A stretch of DNA of 23,238 nucleotides, from NCBI GenBank assembly GCA_019420135.1, contig JAHZHS010000012.1, forward strand, positions 1 through 23,238, given 5' to 3'. A program made the position numbers and the translations under genes. Shown here one piece after another: positions 22,749-23,238 of the stretch; within the stretch, counting starts at the first letter, position 1; each line of letters starts with the position of its first letter. Under the pieces are notes generated by a model. It did not search any database, was not told the DNA's origin, and saw nothing but the letters and a program-made list of their open reading frames with translations. The stretch is from Oscillospiraceae bacterium (GTDB taxonomy: Bacteria > Bacillota > Clostridia > Oscillospirales > Ruminococcaceae).

Positions 22749-22838
22749 CTCGCCAATCGAGAAGAGATACGTTCCTGTATGGTTTCCATACAGTTTCGCG
22801 ACGCGATAGATCGTTTCGGGGATGCGGAGAAATCCGCA
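22749..22838 (+). ncRNA. Structured 5' leader of nrdD (candidate cis-acting RNA)
   Basis: Consecutive stem-loops lie in the leader: CTCG/CGAG (22749-22761), a perfect 8-bp stem CTGTATGG/CCATACAG with a three-base loop (22775-22793), a weak CGA/TCG stem (22804-22813), and a perfect 6-bp stem TGCGGA/TCCGCA closed by a GAAA tetraloop (22823-22838). The AGGAGG ribosome site starts at 22851. I do not recognise a known RNA family. Confidence 0.35.
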
Positions 22839-22862
22839 CACAGAGAATCCAGGAGGGAAGCT

Positions 22863-23225
22863 ATGAAAATCATCAAGCGCAACGGCAGCGAGGCCGTGTT
22901 TGACATTTCCAAGATCATTGCCGCCGTCACCAAGGCGAACAATGTGGTGGAGGAGGATCAGCGCCTGACCCAGGCACAGATCCTTGCCATTGCCGATTCC
23001 GTCCAGAAGACCTGCGAGTCCCGCAGCCATGCCATGGGCGTGGAGGAGATCCAGGATCTGGTGGAGGACGGCATCATGCGCGCCGGCGCCTACGAGGTGG
23101 CCCGCCACTATATCACCTACCGCTATGTGCAGGGCCTGCGCCGCACCCACAACACCACCGACGATCGCATCCTCTCCCTCATCGAGTGCAACAACGAGGA
23201 GGTCAAGCAGGAGAACTCCAACTAG
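22863..23225 (+). CDS. nrdD: Anaerobic ribonucleoside-triphosphate reductase NrdD, N-terminal ATP-cone part, stopped by TAG
   Basis: These 120 residues are the start of class III ribonucleotide reductase, which makes deoxyribonucleotides under anaerobic conditions. The ATP-cone regulatory domain is seen from MKIIKRNGSEAVFD to ARHYITYRYVQGLRR (about 1-97), followed by NNEEVKQENSN, which in relatives continues KNPTVNSxQRDYMAGE into the catalytic domain. Here the next codon is TAG (23223-23225), and the frame resumes as Y-P-T-V up to the window edge. TAG and TAC stand where AAG and AAC would be expected. This may be a nonsense mutation, recoding, or a base error near a contig end. The ATG at 22863 follows AGGAGG by six bases. 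Full-length family members are about 700 residues or more. Confidence 0.85.
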   Translation: MKIIKRNGSEAVFDISKIIAAVTKANNVVEEDQRLTQAQILAIADSVQKTCESRSHAMGVEEIQDLVEDGIMRAGAYEVARHYITYRYVQGLRRTHNTTDDRILSLIECNNEEVKQENSN

Positions 23226-23238
23226 TACCCCACCGTCA

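Larger units (their letters stand above)
22405..22862. other. Divergent nrdG-nrdD control region
   Basis: These 458 bases contain no supported gene. They hold the nrdG leader with two copies of ATATCTGG (22432-22439 and 22492-22499), the nrdG promoter (22501-22529), an isolated small hairpin with T-run (22598-22621, +), an NrdR-box-like palindrome (22688-22703), the nrdD promoter (22713-22741) and a hairpin-rich nrdD leader. Short open frames here lack ribosome sites. Confidence 0.6.

Overview
The window looks like chromosomal DNA of a GC-rich anaerobic Firmicute, most likely in the Oscillospiraceae/Ruminococcaceae (Faecalibacterium, Gemmiger or Subdoligranulum-like). This is inferred from high GC, strong Shine-Dalgarno sites, occasional TTG starts, a short-form HisG dependent on HisZ, a PHP-type histidinol phosphatase, class III (oxygen-sensitive) ribonucleotide reductase genes, and a CIRCE-like heat-shock operator. 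No rRNA, tRNA, CRISPR array, insertion sequence or phage gene was recognised.

Layout. 2-394 (+) is the end of an ABC exporter. 601-1329 (+) is a YoaK/DUF1275 membrane protein with its own promoter; a long bidirectional terminator separates it from a convergent pair (-): a GufA-type ZIP metal transporter and a cardiolipin synthase. 3858-4423 is a regulatory intergenic region with an AT-rich part and a CIRCE-like operator in front of a small heat-shock protein (4424-4837, +). 4991-6563 (-) is a two-gene sugar unit: an FdtA/QdtA-like cupin and a DegT-family sugar aminotransferase.

6737-14670 (-) is a histidine operon, in transcription order hisZ-hisG fusion, hisD, an 82-residue orphan FakA-like domain, hisC, hisH, hisA, hisF, hisIE and a hisJ-type phosphatase, closed by a strong terminator. 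hisB is not in it. Upstream lie a small membrane-anchored Pro/Ala-rich protein (14799-15239, -) and a branched-chain aminotransferase gene (15485-16435, -) that seems to have lost about 43 residues, including the PLP lysine.

16890-21765 (+) holds two tandem paralogous large membrane proteins (806 and 805 residues), probably GT-C-type glycosyltransferases. The window ends with a divergent anaerobic RNR locus: nrdG (-) and the ATP-cone end of nrdD (+), with an NrdR-box-like palindrome and a hairpin-rich leader between them. The nrdD frame is interrupted by TAG 14 bases before the window ends.

The most unusual points are the internal deletion in ilvE, the TAG in nrdD, the orphan FakA-type domain in the his operon, the HisZ-HisG fusion, the duplicated membrane protein, and the structured nrdD leader.
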